A stretch of DNA of 64,000 nt from Affinibrenneria salicis (GTDB taxonomy: Bacteria > Pseudomonadota > Gammaproteobacteria > Enterobacterales > Enterobacteriaceae). The stretch covers positions 62,001-126,000 of the forward strand of contig NZ_VYKJ01000008.1 in NCBI RefSeq assembly GCF_008710095.1. Direction: 5' to 3'. Shown here piece by piece: positions 16,793 through 26,231 of the stretch (position 1 is its first letter; each line of letters opens with the position of its first letter). Below the pieces are notes generated by a model. The model was not told the DNA's origin and made no database searches. It saw only the letters and a program-made list of their open reading frames with translations. The translations under genes were made by a program, and so were the position numbers.

Positions 16793-17803
16793 ATGGCAAA
16801 AACGGTCGAACAGATAGCGAATGCGTTAAACCTGTCCATTACCACCGTGCGGCTGGTACTGAACGGCAAAGCGCGGCAGTATCGCATCAGTGACAAAACC
16901 CAGGCGCGCATTACCCGCTATGTGGCGGAGCATGGCTACAGCGTGAATCATACCGCCCGCAGCCTGAAGCTGAATAAAACCGAGACTCTGGGGCTGATCG
17001 TTCCGCGCCTGTCGAATCTGTTTTTTTCCACCCTGGCGGAAAAGCTGGAGATGCGCTGCCGGGAGGCGGGCTACCAGCTGATGATCAGCTGCACCTACAG
17101 CGACGCTCTTTATGAAAATAAGCTGGTGGAGGCGCAGCTGCAGCGCAACGTCGACGGGTTATTCGTGGTGCCCTGTTCGCCGCAGTCGCTGGAGCACCAT
17201 TTGCGGCGCATCAAGCGCCCGCTGGTGCTGCTGGATCGCGATTTCGCCGCGCCCGACGTACCGCTGATCGTCAGCGATAACTTCAACGGCGGCAGGCAAC
17301 TGGCTGAAGCGATGCGCGCGGCCTGCGGTTCGGCGCCGCTGTTTTTTATGGCCGGCGATAGCGAACAGCCGGCGATTCGCGAGCGGCTGCGCGGCTACCA
17401 GAGCGTGGTGGGCGAGGCAAGCCAGCACTGGATTCTGCGCGCGGATCATAATCGGCATGAAGACGGCGAACGGATGATGCGGCAGTTTTTTCTGCAGCAG
17501 AGCCAGGCGCCGCGCGCCTTTATCGCTTCGTCGCTGCCGGTGCTGGAGGGGGGGCTGAGCGTATTGCGCGAGCGCTGCGGCGCGATCCCGGCGGATATCA
17601 ATATCGGCACGTTTGATGAGCACGGCATGCTCGGGTTCCTGGCGAATAATATCTGGTCGATGCGGCAGAATGAGGACGCCTGGGTTGATCGGGCGTTTTC
17701 CGCCATGCAGCGCGCCCTGCATGGGGAGACATCCGTTCCCGGCGCGGTTATCCCGATGACGATGATCCGCCGCCAGCGAGCCAACGGCACGGCGTCGGCC
17801 TGA
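16793..17803 (+). CDS. LacI-family regulator, Cra/FruR-like subgroup
   Basis: A 336-residue regulator. The N-terminal helix-turn-helix (residues 3-25) and hinge (NGKARQYRISDKTQARITRY, then LKLNKTETLGLIVPRLSNLF) closely follow the Cra pattern NGKAKQYRVSDKT. The periplasmic-binding-protein-like domain fills the rest. Cra-type proteins bind phosphorylated sugars or sugar acids and a GCTGAAxCGxTTCAGC-like palindrome. A palindrome with the same outer and central bases lies before the isomerase gene. It is most likely the local regulator of the cluster rather than the global Cra. Confidence 0.85.
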   Translation: MAKTVEQIANALNLSITTVRLVLNGKARQYRISDKTQARITRYVAEHGYSVNHTARSLKLNKTETLGLIVPRLSNLFFSTLAEKLEMRCREAGYQLMISCTYSDALYENKLVEAQLQRNVDGLFVVPCSPQSLEHHLRRIKRPLVLLDRDFAAPDVPLIVSDNFNGGRQLAEAMRAACGSAPLFFMAGDSEQPAIRERLRGYQSVVGEASQHWILRADHNRHEDGERMMRQFFLQQSQAPRAFIASSLPVLEGGLSVLRERCGAIPADINIGTFDEHGMLGFLANNIWSMRQNEDAWVDRAFSAMQRALHGETSVPGAVIPMTMIRRQRANGTASA

Positions 17804-17814
17804 GCGCGCCGGCG

Positions 17815-18138
17815 TTAGCGCTCCGGCGGCGAAGTTAGCACGTCGTTGCGTTGTTCGCTGCGCTGAATACGCTGGCGAGTGGAGTCCTGGTCATCCGAAT
17901 GATAATAGTCATAAGGCAGCAGCAGCGTGTCCAGCATGGCCGAAAACGGCAGGTCGATAACCACCAGCGGCGCCATCGCCCAACTGGTGTCGTCCGCCCG
18001 CAGCATGTCCACGCCGGCGCGGGTGCCGGAATAATATCCCTGACTGTCACCGGTGTGCGTCATTACGCTCGAGCAGCCGCTAACAGACAACAGCATTCCG
18101 CTGGCCAGAGTGAAAGAAATCAGCGCACTTTTCAGCAT
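17815..18138 (-). CDS. yidQ: YidQ-like lipoprotein (YceK/YidQ family)
   Basis: A 107-residue lipoprotein. The signal sequence ends in the lipobox LSVSGC, followed by SSVMTHTG, the start of E. coli YidQ (GCSSIMTHTG). The remainder has YYSGTRAGVDML and IDLPFSAMLDTLLLPYDYY as in the YceK/YidQ family. The function is unknown; by context it is an outer-membrane lipoprotein of the ibp neighbourhood. The open frame extends upstream to 18297, but the lipoprotein signal fixes the start at 18138. Confidence 0.88.
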   Translation of the reverse strand: MLKSALISFTLASGMLLSVSGCSSVMTHTGDSQGYYSGTRAGVDMLRADDTSWAMAPLVVIDLPFSAMLDTLLLPYDYYHSDDQDSTRQRIQRSEQRNDVLTSPPER

Positions 18139-18316
18139 AGTTATCTCGTCATTTAGCGGGGAAAACCTTATTCCCCAGGCCTGTTTATTTTGTCGGTGAT
18201 GGAAGGCGATACCATCAGGCCTTGTTGGCATAATCATCCCTGATTCCAGTGTATGTGATAATTCCGCTTCCGTCGGCGAGTTTTGCGCAGACGGCATAAT
18301 TTTTCTCTTTTATCTA
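18139..18316. other. Divergent yidQ-ibpA spacer
   Basis: This short non-coding stretch precedes the ibpA heat-shock promoter. The open frame running back from yidQ has no ribosome binding site and no lipoprotein-like start. No other gene is visible. Confidence 0.4.
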
Positions 18317-18344
18317 CTTGAAAGTTTGGCTGCTGTCACCATAT
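18317..18344 (+). promoter_or_regulatory. Sigma-32 heat-shock promoter of ibpA
   Basis: A perfect minus-35 CTTGAAA (18317-18323), a 13-base spacer, and minus-10 CACCATAT (18337-18344), one base from the CCCCATNT consensus. Transcription would begin near 18352, giving a leader of about 110 bases. The position is as in other Enterobacterales ibpAB operons. Confidence 0.88.
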
Positions 18345-18351
18345 TAAACCG

Positions 18352-18463
18352 TGAGGCTGGAGAAAGGATACGCCGATAGGGTATCCAGGCCGTCGCCTGT
18401 CCATGATGGAAGGTGTTTGTATATTTTTTATGAACCTCGCTGAATCCTTTAGGAGGCCGCTGT
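18352..18463 (+). promoter_or_regulatory. ROSE-like RNA thermometer in the ibpA leader
   Basis: The leader can fold so that CCTC (18435-18438) pairs with GAGG of the Shine-Dalgarno AGGAGG (18451-18456), with TCGCT nearby, matching the ROSE-element pattern of a UYGCU motif facing the ribosome binding site. Known ibpA genes are controlled this way: heat melts the hairpin. The upstream hairpins of the element were not modelled. Confidence 0.65.
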
Positions 18464-18877
18464 ATGCGTAATCTTGATTTTTCCCCGCTGTATCGATCCG
18501 CCATCGGTTTCGATCGCCTGTTTAATCTGCTGGAAAATGGCCAAAGCCAGGGCAACGGCGGTTATCCTCCGTATAATGTCGAACTGGTCGATGAAAACCA
18601 GTACCGAATAGCCATTGCCGTCGCAGGTTTCGCCGAAAGCGAACTGGATATTACCGCGCACGACAATTTACTGATCGTCAAAGGCGCGCACAGCAATGAA
18701 CCGGCCGCCCGTAATTATCTCTATCAGGGGATCGCCGAGCGTAATTTCGAACGGAAGTTCCAGCTGGCGGAACATATTCAGATTAAAGGGGCTAACCTGG
18801 AGAACGGTCTGCTGTATATCGATCTGGAACGGATAGTGCCGGAAACGCTGAAACCGCGCCGTATTGAAATTAAATAA
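18464..18877 (+). CDS. ibpA: Small heat-shock protein IbpA
   Basis: A 137-residue alpha-crystallin-type chaperone that coats aggregating proteins and cooperates with IbpB, DnaK and ClpB. The N terminus [20 protein letters not shown] is the IbpA signature, and the crystallin domain spans about residues 35-125 with [12 protein letters not shown]. The C-terminal motif PRRIEIK supplies the IxI anchor. It is preceded by a sigma-32 promoter and thermometer, and followed 171 bases later by ibpB. Confidence 0.97.
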   Translation: MRNLDFSPLYRSAIGFDRLFNLLENGQSQGNGGYPPYNVELVDENQYRIAIAVAGFAESELDITAHDNLLIVKGAHSNEPAARNYLYQGIAERNFERKFQLAEHIQIKGANLENGLLYIDLERIVPETLKPRRIEIK

Positions 18878-18959
18878 CGTTCGCAACGGCGTTAATGATT
18901 ATTCCCTAATATTATTTCAGCGTGTGGGTAATTAACGTTCCTGCGCTCTGAAAGATGAA

Positions 18960-19048
18960 CCGTATATCCGTCCGCCACCGAGTGGGGGCGCCTCCGGCTA
19001 TGCCATCATCGCCGGGTAATTATCTCGCTTCACAGAAGGAGTCTTATT
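18960..19048 (+). promoter_or_regulatory. ROSE-like leader in front of ibpB
   Basis: Within the ibpA-ibpB gap, TCGCTT lies just ahead of AAGGAG (19036-19041), again the ROSE arrangement of a UCGCU strand opposite the ribosome binding site. E. coli ibpB has its own thermometer, so the same is likely here. The fold is inferred by eye only. Confidence 0.5.
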
Positions 19049-19498
19049 ATGCGTAACTACGATTTATCCCCGCTGCTGCGTCAGTGGATCGGCTTCGACA
19101 AATTAGCCAGCTCTATGGGCGGCCAGGATGCGGTGGAATTCCCTCCCTATAACATCGAAAAACAGGATGATAACCATTACCGCATCTCGCTGGCGCTGGC
19201 CGGTTTTAAACAGAGTGAACTGGATATTGAGGTGGAAGGGCCGCGCCTGACGGTGAAAGGGAATCCGACGCCGCCGGAGAGAAAAGTGGAGTATCTGCAC
19301 CAGGGGCTGGTGTGCAAGGCCTTTTCGCTGAGCTTTACCCTGGCCGAGCATCTGCACGTCGCCAACGCACAGTTTGAAAACGGCCTGCTGCACATCGATA
19401 TGGTGCGCGAAGTTCCGCAGGCGCTGCAGCCGCAGCGTATTGCGATTGGCGCAGAGCGCCCGGCGCTGACCGAACAGGCGCCGGCCGAAGAATCATAA
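19049..19498 (+). CDS. ibpB: Small heat-shock protein IbpB
   Basis: A 149-residue paralogue of IbpA. It starts [20 protein letters not shown] and has the crystallin domain at about residues 35-125 ([20 protein letters not shown]). The C terminus [12 protein letters not shown] carries the IxI anchor. The two proteins form mixed assemblies on denatured substrates. It is co-transcribed with ibpA and ends before a strong terminator. Confidence 0.96.
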   Translation: MRNYDLSPLLRQWIGFDKLASSMGGQDAVEFPPYNIEKQDDNHYRISLALAGFKQSELDIEVEGPRLTVKGNPTPPERKVEYLHQGLVCKAFSLSFTLAEHLHVANAQFENGLLHIDMVREVPQALQPQRIAIGAERPALTEQAPAEES

Positions 19499-19522
19499 TT
19501 TCCGGTCTGTTCTCTCCGTTTT

Positions 19523-19556
19523 GCCCGTTACTCGCTGAGTAACGGGCTTTTTTTGT
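19523..19556 (+). terminator. Rho-independent terminator after ibpB
   Basis: Stem GCCCGTTACTC / GAGTAACGGGC with a short GCT loop, followed by TTTTTTT. It closes the ibpAB operon 25 bases past the stop codon. Confidence 0.92.
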
Positions 19557-19778
19557 GCTGTAACCCCCATTCCCCCGCCCGAGATTCTGCCAAAATCCCT
19601 GCTGGCCGTAAGCGTTTACTGCGCCTGCTGATCTCCTGACCGTCGGGTATCCGCCTGCGCTAAGGCGGCAAGCGAACCATCTTCGGGCGCTGATCAATCT
19701 CAGCGCCCGGCAACCCGCGGCGCGGGTCGCTAAGCAAAGTCGACACGCCTGCAACGTGGAAGATGAAGGGGCGAAAGT

Positions 19779-21437
19779 ATGAGTGATATTGCGCTTACGG
19801 TCAGCATGCTGGCGCTGGTCGCCGTGCTGGGATTATGGATCGGAAACTGGCGTATTTATGGCGTCGGGTTGGGGATTGGCGGCGTACTGTTTGGCGGCAT
19901 TATCGTCGGCCATTTCGCGCAATATTTTCAGTTCAGCCTGAACGGCGACATGCTGCACTTTATTCAGGAGTTTGGCCTGATCCTGTTCGTTTATACCATC
20001 GGTATCCAGGTCGGTCCGGGTTTTTTCTCTTCTCTGCGCGTTTCCGGCCTGCGTCTGAACGGCTTTGCCCTGTTGACGGTGCTGCTGGGCGGGCTGGTCA
20101 CTATCCTGATTCACAAAGTGTTCGCCGTTCCCTTACCGATTATCCTCGGCATCTTCTCCGGCGCGGTGACCAACACGCCGTCGCTGGGCGCCGGGCAACA
20201 AATCCTGGCGGATCTCGGCTCGGACAGCGCGCTGGTCGAGCGTATGGGCACCGGGTACGCCATGGCCTATCCGCTGGGGATCTGCGGCATTCTGCTGGTG
20301 ATGTGGCTGATACGGCTGCTTTTTCGCGTCAGCGTCAATACGGAGGCGCAGCAGTTTGAAACCCGCAGCGGCCAGCATCATGAACATCTGCACACCATGA
20401 ATGTGTCGGTGGCCAATAGCAATCTGCATGGTCTGGCCATTCAGGACGTGCCGGTGCTCAATAGCGATGAGATTGTCTGCTCTCGCCTGAAACGCGGCGA
20501 TTTGCTGATGGTGCCGTCGCCCAATACGGTGATCCAGCTGGGCGATTTTTTGCATCTGGTCGGGATGCGCGCTTATCTCGACCAGGCGCGGCTGGTGATC
20601 GGCGAAGAGGTCGATACCTCGTTATCCACCCGGGGCACAGAGCTGCACGTCGAGCGGGTGGTGGTCACCAATGAAAAAGTGCTTGGAAAAAAAATTCGCG
20701 AACTGAATCTGAAGCAAAACTACGACGTGGTGATCTCGCGCCTGAACCGCGCCGGCGTGGAGCTGGTGGCAAGCCACAACGCCAGCCTGCAGTTCGGCGA
20801 TATCCTCAATCTGGTCGGCCGCAAAAACTCGATTGACGCGGTCGCGGATATTGTCGGCAACGCGCAGCAGAAACTGCAGCAGGTGCAGATGCTGCCGGTG
20901 TTTATCGGCATTGGGTTGGGGGTGCTGCTGGGCTCGATTCCGCTGTTTATTCCCGGCTTTCCGGCGGCGCTGCGCCTGGGGCTGGCCGGCGGTCCGCTGG
21001 TGGTGGCGTTGATACTGGGGAGGATTGGCGGCATCGGCAAGCTGTACTGGTTTATGCCGCCCAGCGCCAACCTGGCGCTGCGAGAGCTGGGGATCGTGCT
21101 GTTTCTGTCCGTGGTCGGCCTGAAGTCCGGCGGCGATTTTGTCGAGACGCTGGCGCACGGCGACGGTATTGTCTGGGTGGGCTACGGAGCGTTAATTACC
21201 GTACTGCCGCTGTTGCTGGTCGGTATCCTCGCGCGCGTGCTGGGCAAGATGAACTATCTGACGCTGTGCGGCATGCTGGCCGGCTCAATGACCGATCCGC
21301 CGGCGCTGGCGTTCGCCAACGGGCTGCATGCGACCAGCGGCGCCGCCGCGCTGTCCTACGCGACGGTCTATCCGCTCGCCATGTTTTTGCGCATTATGTC
21401 GCCCCAACTGCTGGCGGTCCTGTTTTGGGCGATGTAG
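19779..21437 (+). CDS. yidE: YidE-family putative transporter (AspT/AAE family)
   Basis: A 552-residue membrane protein built from two hydrophobic halves (about residues 1-180 and 375-552) around two RCK-C/TrkA-C domains (about 190-275 and 280-365). The two cytoplasmic domains show the repeated pattern L-x-DILNLVG and GDFLHLVG. This architecture is that of the aspartate:alanine exchanger family. The substrate of YidE is not established. GAAGGGGC precedes the start. It follows ibpB as in E. coli. Confidence 0.93.
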   Translation: MSDIALTVSMLALVAVLGLWIGNWRIYGVGLGIGGVLFGGIIVGHFAQYFQFSLNGDMLHFIQEFGLILFVYTIGIQVGPGFFSSLRVSGLRLNGFALLTVLLGGLVTILIHKVFAVPLPIILGIFSGAVTNTPSLGAGQQILADLGSDSALVERMGTGYAMAYPLGICGILLVMWLIRLLFRVSVNTEAQQFETRSGQHHEHLHTMNVSVANSNLHGLAIQDVPVLNSDEIVCSRLKRGDLLMVPSPNTVIQLGDFLHLVGMRAYLDQARLVIGEEVDTSLSTRGTELHVERVVVTNEKVLGKKIRELNLKQNYDVVISRLNRAGVELVASHNASLQFGDILNLVGRKNSIDAVADIVGNAQQKLQQVQMLPVFIGIGLGVLLGSIPLFIPGFPAALRLGLAGGPLVVALILGRIGGIGKLYWFMPPSANLALRELGIVLFLSVVGLKSGGDFVETLAHGDGIVWVGYGALITVLPLLLVGILARVLGKMNYLTLCGMLAGSMTDPPALAFANGLHATSGAAALSYATVYPLAMFLRIMSPQLLAVLFWAM

Positions 21438-21567
21438 CGGCCCAGGCGTCCGGCCGCCGGGCAATACCGTGACCGTGCGCCTGGCCGCGCGCGACAAGGC
21501 GCCGCGCTATGGTAAGCCTTCACTGACTTTGTCCGCCCGGGCCGACGGCGCCGGACGCTGCGCGCCG

Positions 21568-22287
21568 TCAGGCCGCGCGGCCGCCCAGATAGAGCTCGCG
21601 CATGCGCGGGTCGTTCAGTAATTCGTCGGCCTTGCCGGTGAGCGCGACCTTACCCAATGCCAGCACGTAGGCGCGGTCCGAGATGTGCAACGCCTCCATC
21701 GCATTTTGCTCCACCATCAGAATCGCCACCTTGTCCTGACGGCGGATGTCCTGAATCGCGGCAAAGACGTCCGCCAGCATTTTGGGCGATAGCCCGGCCG
21801 AGGGTTCGTCGAGCAGCAGCGTCGCTGGCGACGGCATTAGCGCGCGGGTCAGCGCCAGAATCTGCCGCTCGCCGCCGGAGAGCGCCGAGGCGGTGGCGCG
21901 CCACTTTTTACGCAGCAGCGGGTAGCGTTCGCACAGCTCTTCCATCCTTTGCTGGCGCTGGCGCTCCGGCAGGAACTGGCCGCCGGTTTGCAGATTTTCT
22001 TTAATCGTCAGGTTGTTGAATACGTTATCGGTTTGCGGCACGAACCCCAGTGAGCACTCACGTACCTTACGGTGGATCGGTAACTGGCTGACGTCCTGAC
22101 CGTCCAGCATCACCTGGCCGCTGCGCGGATGGAGGTAGCCGGCGATACATTTGAGCAGCGTGGATTTGCCGCAGCCGTTGGGACCCAGCAGGGTGACGAT
22201 CTCCGCATTTTCGACCTGCAGAGAGATGCCCTGCAGGATGTCGATGCCCGGCGTGTAGCCGGCAATCACCTCATGCAGCGTAATCAT
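21568..22287 (-). CDS. LivF-like ABC transporter ATPase
   Basis: A 239-residue nucleotide-binding subunit of a branched-chain-amino-acid-type importer. Walker A is GPNGCGKST (about 34-42), the signature LSGGERQIL, and Walker B TLLLDEPSAGLSP. It resembles LivF/UrtE, the second ATPase of HAAT-family importers, which transport branched-chain amino acids, urea or amides. The start overlaps the LivG-like stop by four bases. Last gene of the five-gene operon. Confidence 0.9.
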   Translation of the reverse strand: MITLHEVIAGYTPGIDILQGISLQVENAEIVTLLGPNGCGKSTLLKCIAGYLHPRSGQVMLDGQDVSQLPIHRKVRECSLGFVPQTDNVFNNLTIKENLQTGGQFLPERQRQQRMEELCERYPLLRKKWRATASALSGGERQILALTRALMPSPATLLLDEPSAGLSPKMLADVFAAIQDIRRQDKVAILMVEQNAMEALHISDRAYVLALGKVALTGKADELLNDPRMRELYLGGRAA

Positions 22288-23063
22288 ACGGCCTCCTGTA
22301 ATGACTGAGTGCTGCGGCCCAGATAGGCTTCCAGCACCTGCGGGTTATGCGCCAGTTCGTCCGGGTGACAACTGGCGACAATATGACCGCGGTCCAACAC
22401 GATGCAGCGCTGGCAGAGTTCGCGAATAAAGTGCATGTCGTGCTCGATAACCACCAGCGACAACCCGTCCCGGTTGAGACGCAGCAGCGTTTCCACGATG
22501 TCGCGCCGCAGGTTGGGATGCACGCCGGCCATCGGTTCGTCCAGCATCAGAATTTTTGGATCGCCCATCAGGGCGCAGGCGATGCCCAACAGTTTTTTTT
22601 GCCCGCCCGACAGCGCCGCGGCCGGCAGGTCGCGCACTTGGGTCAGCAGCAGTTCATCCAGCAGGGCGCTGGCTTTGTGTTTATCTTGCTGCTCGGCGCG
22701 GCGGCCGGCCGGCAGCGACAGCAGACTGCTCCAGAAACCGTGGTGACGCGTGCCGGCGGCCAGCACCACCTCCATGACCGACATTTTCTGCGGCATGGCG
22801 GGCAGTTGGAAGGTTCGCGCCACGCCGCTTTCGATAATGCGGTGAGTCGGCAAACGATCGATGCGCTGCTCGCCCACGCGGATGGCGCCGCTATCGACGG
22901 CGGTAAAGCCGGAGATGGCGTTCAACAGGGTGCTTTTCCCCGAACCGTTCGGCCCGAGCAACCCGAGAATTTCGCCCTGGTGCAGAGTAAAAGTAACGCC
23001 CTCCAGCACGCGGTTGCCGCCGAAGGACTTACTGACCCTGTCAACCTGCATCAGCGGTGTCAT
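22284..23063 (-). CDS. LivG-like ABC transporter ATPase
   Basis: A 259-residue ATPase. Walker A is GPNGSGKST, the signature LSGGQKKLL, and Walker B ILMLDEPMAGVHP. The longer open frame reaching back to 23414 reads through the preceding permease gene in another frame. The start at 23063 (MTPLMQVDRVSKSFGG) has GAGGAG upstream and overlaps the permease stop in an ATGA. It pairs with the LivF-like subunit. Confidence 0.9.
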   Translation of the reverse strand: MTPLMQVDRVSKSFGGNRVLEGVTFTLHQGEILGLLGPNGSGKSTLLNAISGFTAVDSGAIRVGEQRIDRLPTHRIIESGVARTFQLPAMPQKMSVMEVVLAAGTRHHGFWSSLLSLPAGRRAEQQDKHKASALLDELLLTQVRDLPAAALSGGQKKLLGIACALMGDPKILMLDEPMAGVHPNLRRDIVETLLRLNRDGLSLVVIEHDMHFIRELCQRCIVLDRGHIVASCHPDELAHNPQVLEAYLGRSTQSLQEAV

Positions 23064-23950
23064 GATGGTATTCTCCTCAGTCGTTCCGGCAACAGGCCGC
23101 CGGCGCGTCCCAGCAGGCAAGCCAGCAGCATCACGCCCACCGCGCCCAGACGCAGCGCGCCGGTAATGTCGGAGCTGATATTGAAAATGTCTTTGGCGAA
23201 CGGAATAAAGCTGTACAGACACTGCACCACCAGAACGCCCAGCAGCACGCCGGCCACGTTGCCGAGGCCGCCGATCATCACCATACTCCAGATGAGAAAG
23301 GTTTCGGAAGACAGCAGATAGTCGGGGCTGACATAGCTGGTGTAGTACGCCAGCAGTACGCCCGCGCCGGCGCCGATGGCGGCGCTGCACATCAGCGCGC
23401 GGCATTTCAGCCACTGCAGCGGATAGCCCATGCAGGTCGCCAGCTGCGGCTGTTCGCGCATTAGCCGCAGCGCGCGGCCGAAGCGGCTTTTACCCAGCCG
23501 CAGAGACATCAGCGCCACCAGCAGCAGCGCCAGCAGGATGACGACGGTAAAAATCAGGCTGTCCTGCTGTTGTGAACCGGTCGACCAGGGCGCGACGATA
23601 TTGCCCAGCCCCTGGGCGCCCCCGGTCAGCTGATCTTCATTAATCGCCACGGTACGGATGATTTCGGCCACCGCCAGCGTGGCGATGCCCCAATAGTCCG
23701 CTGCCAGCTGGCGACCGAGCGCGGCCATACCCGCGCCGACCAGCATTGCGACGACGATGCCGATCAGGCTGGCCTGAACAAAAGGCAGGCCGAGCTGGGT
23801 ACCGATGCCGGCCGAGTAAGCGCCGATGCCGACAAAAGCGATATGGCCGAAATTCAACAGTCCGGCATAGCCGGCCTGAATGTTCAGCGCCAGCGCGATC
23901 AGCGCGTAGATCCCGGTGATACTGATCAGATGCAGCAGAAAATCAGACAC
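23060..23950 (-). CDS. LivM-like ABC permease
   Basis: A 296-residue membrane protein with about eight to nine helices, starting MSDFLLHLISITGIYALIAL. It carries the LivM pattern NIQAGYAGLLNFGHIAFVGI near the N terminus and SPDYLLSSETFLIWSMVMIGG in the C-terminal half. It overlaps both neighbours by a few bases (8 with LivH-like, 4 with LivG-like), so translation is coupled. Confidence 0.9.
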   Translation of the reverse strand: MSDFLLHLISITGIYALIALALNIQAGYAGLLNFGHIAFVGIGAYSAGIGTQLGLPFVQASLIGIVVAMLVGAGMAALGRQLAADYWGIATLAVAEIIRTVAINEDQLTGGAQGLGNIVAPWSTGSQQQDSLIFTVVILLALLLVALMSLRLGKSRFGRALRLMREQPQLATCMGYPLQWLKCRALMCSAAIGAGAGVLLAYYTSYVSPDYLLSSETFLIWSMVMIGGLGNVAGVLLGVLVVQCLYSFIPFAKDIFNISSDITGALRLGAVGVMLLACLLGRAGGLLPERLRRIPS

Positions 23951-24836
23951 GACGAACCTCCCGGTTAAACAGGCCGTAAGGGCGCAACAGCAGTGCCAGC
24001 AGCAGAATGAGGAATGAGGCCGCGTTGATGTAGGTCACGGGGATGAATACCAGTTCGCCGCCAACCAGCCAGCCGAAATCCAGATTGGTGACCAGCGTTT
24101 CGGTGGCGGCGATCAGCAGAGCGCCGAGAACGGCGCCGATCGGATTGCCCAGCCCGCCGAGAATGGCGGCGGCCAGCACCGGCAACAGCAAATCATTGCC
24201 CTGGTTTACATAGGCGCTGGCGTTCATCGCCAGCAGCGATCCCCCCAGCCCGGCCAGCGCCCCGGCGATAAAATTCACGGTGTGCACCAGCGCATCGGCG
24301 TTAAGCCCTGACGCCGCCGCCAGATCGCGGTTGCTGGCCAGTGCCCGGATAGAACGGCCGAGCGAGGAATAGAACAGCAGAGCGCCGAAGCCGACCAGCA
24401 GCGCCAGCGTAACCAGCATGCTCCACAGCTGATTGCGAGTGATATGGCTGTCGCCCAGCGATAGCATCGGGCTGAGCGGCAGGTCGTAGCCGATCGGAGA
24501 GGATCCGGCGACGCCGAGGATCACGGCGATCATGATCATCGACAGCGCCAGCGATCCGATCATGGCGTTGGCCGGTCCCGCCTGCGCCAGCCGGCGAAAG
24601 ATCCAGTGGTGCAGCAGTACGGCCATAAGGCCGCACAGTGCGCTGGCGACCAGCACCGCCGGCACGAACGGACAGCCCATCGTCAGCAGGGCGGCGGTTA
24701 TAAACGATCCCACCATGGCATACTGCACATGCGCCACATTAGCGAAGCGCACCAGTCCGTATACCAGACTGAGCCCCAGGGCGATCAGGGACAGATCGGC
24801 GGTGCGGAGTAATGTATCAAGGATGAACTGAAACAT
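23943..24836 (-). CDS. LivH-like ABC permease
   Basis: A 297-residue permease with about eight helices. It has the LivH-type start MFQFILDTLLRTADLSLIAL and the loop GLVRFANVAHVQYAMVG corresponding to the family's LNFAHGE region, and GLGNPIGAVLGALLIAATET near the C terminus. It lies 46 bases after the binding-protein gene, and forms a heterodimeric channel with the LivM-like subunit. Confidence 0.9.
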   Translation of the reverse strand: MFQFILDTLLRTADLSLIALGLSLVYGLVRFANVAHVQYAMVGSFITAALLTMGCPFVPAVLVASALCGLMAVLLHHWIFRRLAQAGPANAMIGSLALSMIMIAVILGVAGSSPIGYDLPLSPMLSLGDSHITRNQLWSMLVTLALLVGFGALLFYSSLGRSIRALASNRDLAAASGLNADALVHTVNFIAGALAGLGGSLLAMNASAYVNQGNDLLLPVLAAAILGGLGNPIGAVLGALLIAATETLVTNLDFGWLVGGELVFIPVTYINAASFLILLLALLLRPYGLFNREVRRV

Positions 24837-24882
24837 AGCGCTTTCCTAAAGGGAACGTATCTCTCATAAGTGAATCACCTGC

Positions 24883-25995
24883 TTAGCGCAGCACCTGTGC
24901 GCCGTTGACCACTTTGACCTTTTTATACGGCTGCGTCTGGCGCTGGTTTTCGGCGTCCAGATTGAGCGGTCCGGTCACGCCGTCGAAGTGCGGCGCCACG
25001 CTCTGCATCGCCGCCTGCAACGCGGCCGGATCGGTGCTGCCCGCCTTATTAATGGCGGCGGCGGCCAGAGTAACGCTGTCGTAGGCATAGCTGCTGTATG
25101 CGGACTGCGGATCCGCGCCGTAGCGCTGATGGAATTGTTCGATAAAGCCCTTGCCTTCATCGCCGGTGCTGGCTACTTCCATCCCCATTTTCCCTTCGAT
25201 GTACTGCGCCGACGTGTTGGCGGTGGTCATGGTCAGATACATACCGTACCAGGGCGTCGTGTTCAGACCCATTTCATAAGATTCGCGATTAAGCACCACC
25301 GCGTCCTGGCCGTAAGTGGTATAGACATAGGCATCGGGGCGAACGCGCGCGAGCTGGCCCAGCTCGCGCCGGTAGGAGGGCTGACCGCCGGTGTACAGCA
25401 TTTTAGCCACGACCTTGCCGCCCAGTGCCTGAAAGTCTTTGCTGAACTGATCCAACATGCTTTGGCCATAGGCGCCGTTCGGCGCGATGAAGGCGACCTT
25501 GCGGTAACCCATGTCGTAAACGTCCTGGGCGGAGAATTTGGTGGCCAGATCGGCCAGGCCGATGACGCTATAGGAGTATTTGCCGACCTTGCGCATATCG
25601 GTGCTGGAAGAGTTGATGTTAATGTGCACCAGCTTGTTTTTCACCAGGTATTGCCCGATGGGAATGGTGACGCTGGAGGAAAACTCGCCCATCACCAGCG
25701 GCACATGGTTGACCTGGGTCAGCTTACGCACCGCATCCAGCGCGGTGACCGGGCTGCCGGCCGAATCTTCGATCATCACCGCCAGCTTCTGTCCGTTGAC
25801 CCCGCCCCGGGCATTGATCTGCTCAACGGCTAATTCTATTCCCCGACGCGTGTCTTCGCCGATGCTGGCGCTGACGCCGGTCAACGGCAGAATGGCGCCT
25901 ACGGTCACATCGGCCTGAGCCGGCAGGGATAATCCCAAAAATGCGCTGCCGATCAGCGCGGAAGCAAAGAAAGCGTTACGAACATGCACGGTCAT
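24883..25995 (-). CDS. LivJ-like periplasmic binding protein
   Basis: A 370-residue receptor of the branched-chain amino acid/amide type. A signal peptide ends near LSLPAQA (about residue 28). The mature chain begins DVTVGAILPLTGVSASIGED and has VMGEFSSSVTIPIGQYL around the ligand-binding serines. It is the first gene of the operon and the likely specificity determinant. A ProC-like enzyme and GntR regulator nearby, plus a sigma-54 promoter, suggest a nitrogen-containing ligand, but which one is unknown. Confidence 0.9.
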   Translation of the reverse strand: MTVHVRNAFFASALIGSAFLGLSLPAQADVTVGAILPLTGVSASIGEDTRRGIELAVEQINARGGVNGQKLAVMIEDSAGSPVTALDAVRKLTQVNHVPLVMGEFSSSVTIPIGQYLVKNKLVHININSSSTDMRKVGKYSYSVIGLADLATKFSAQDVYDMGYRKVAFIAPNGAYGQSMLDQFSKDFQALGGKVVAKMLYTGGQPSYRRELGQLARVRPDAYVYTTYGQDAVVLNRESYEMGLNTTPWYGMYLTMTTANTSAQYIEGKMGMEVASTGDEGKGFIEQFHQRYGADPQSAYSSYAYDSVTLAAAAINKAGSTDPAALQAAMQSVAPHFDGVTGPLNLDAENQRQTQPYKKVKVVNGAQVLR

Positions 25996-26179
25996 ACGGT
26001 ATCTCCTGGTCAGAGTGAATGAGGCGGCGTTATACCCGTCATACTTCGGGCTGCAGGCGCGCTGTTTTCCGGCATCCTGAAGCCTGGTGGGCGGCGTAAA
26101 CCGTCATTCCTGTCTTTCATTACTGTGTGGTTGTCTGTCACCGGGCGGGTGGCGGGCTTAACGGTTTCGTTCTTTCAAC

Positions 26180-26211
26180 AAGTGAATAACAAAGTGAATG
26201 ATGAAGTGAAT
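26180..26211. repeat. Three AAGTGAAT motifs at 12-base spacing
   Basis: AAGTGAAT occurs at 26180, 26192 and 26204, all on the plus strand. On the minus strand they lie 10-41 bases downstream of the predicted transcription start of the ABC operon. This is a plausible repressor-binding array for the divergent GntR regulator. The link is positional only. Confidence 0.5.
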
Positions 26212-26231
26212 ACACTTTGCCAGAAATATGC

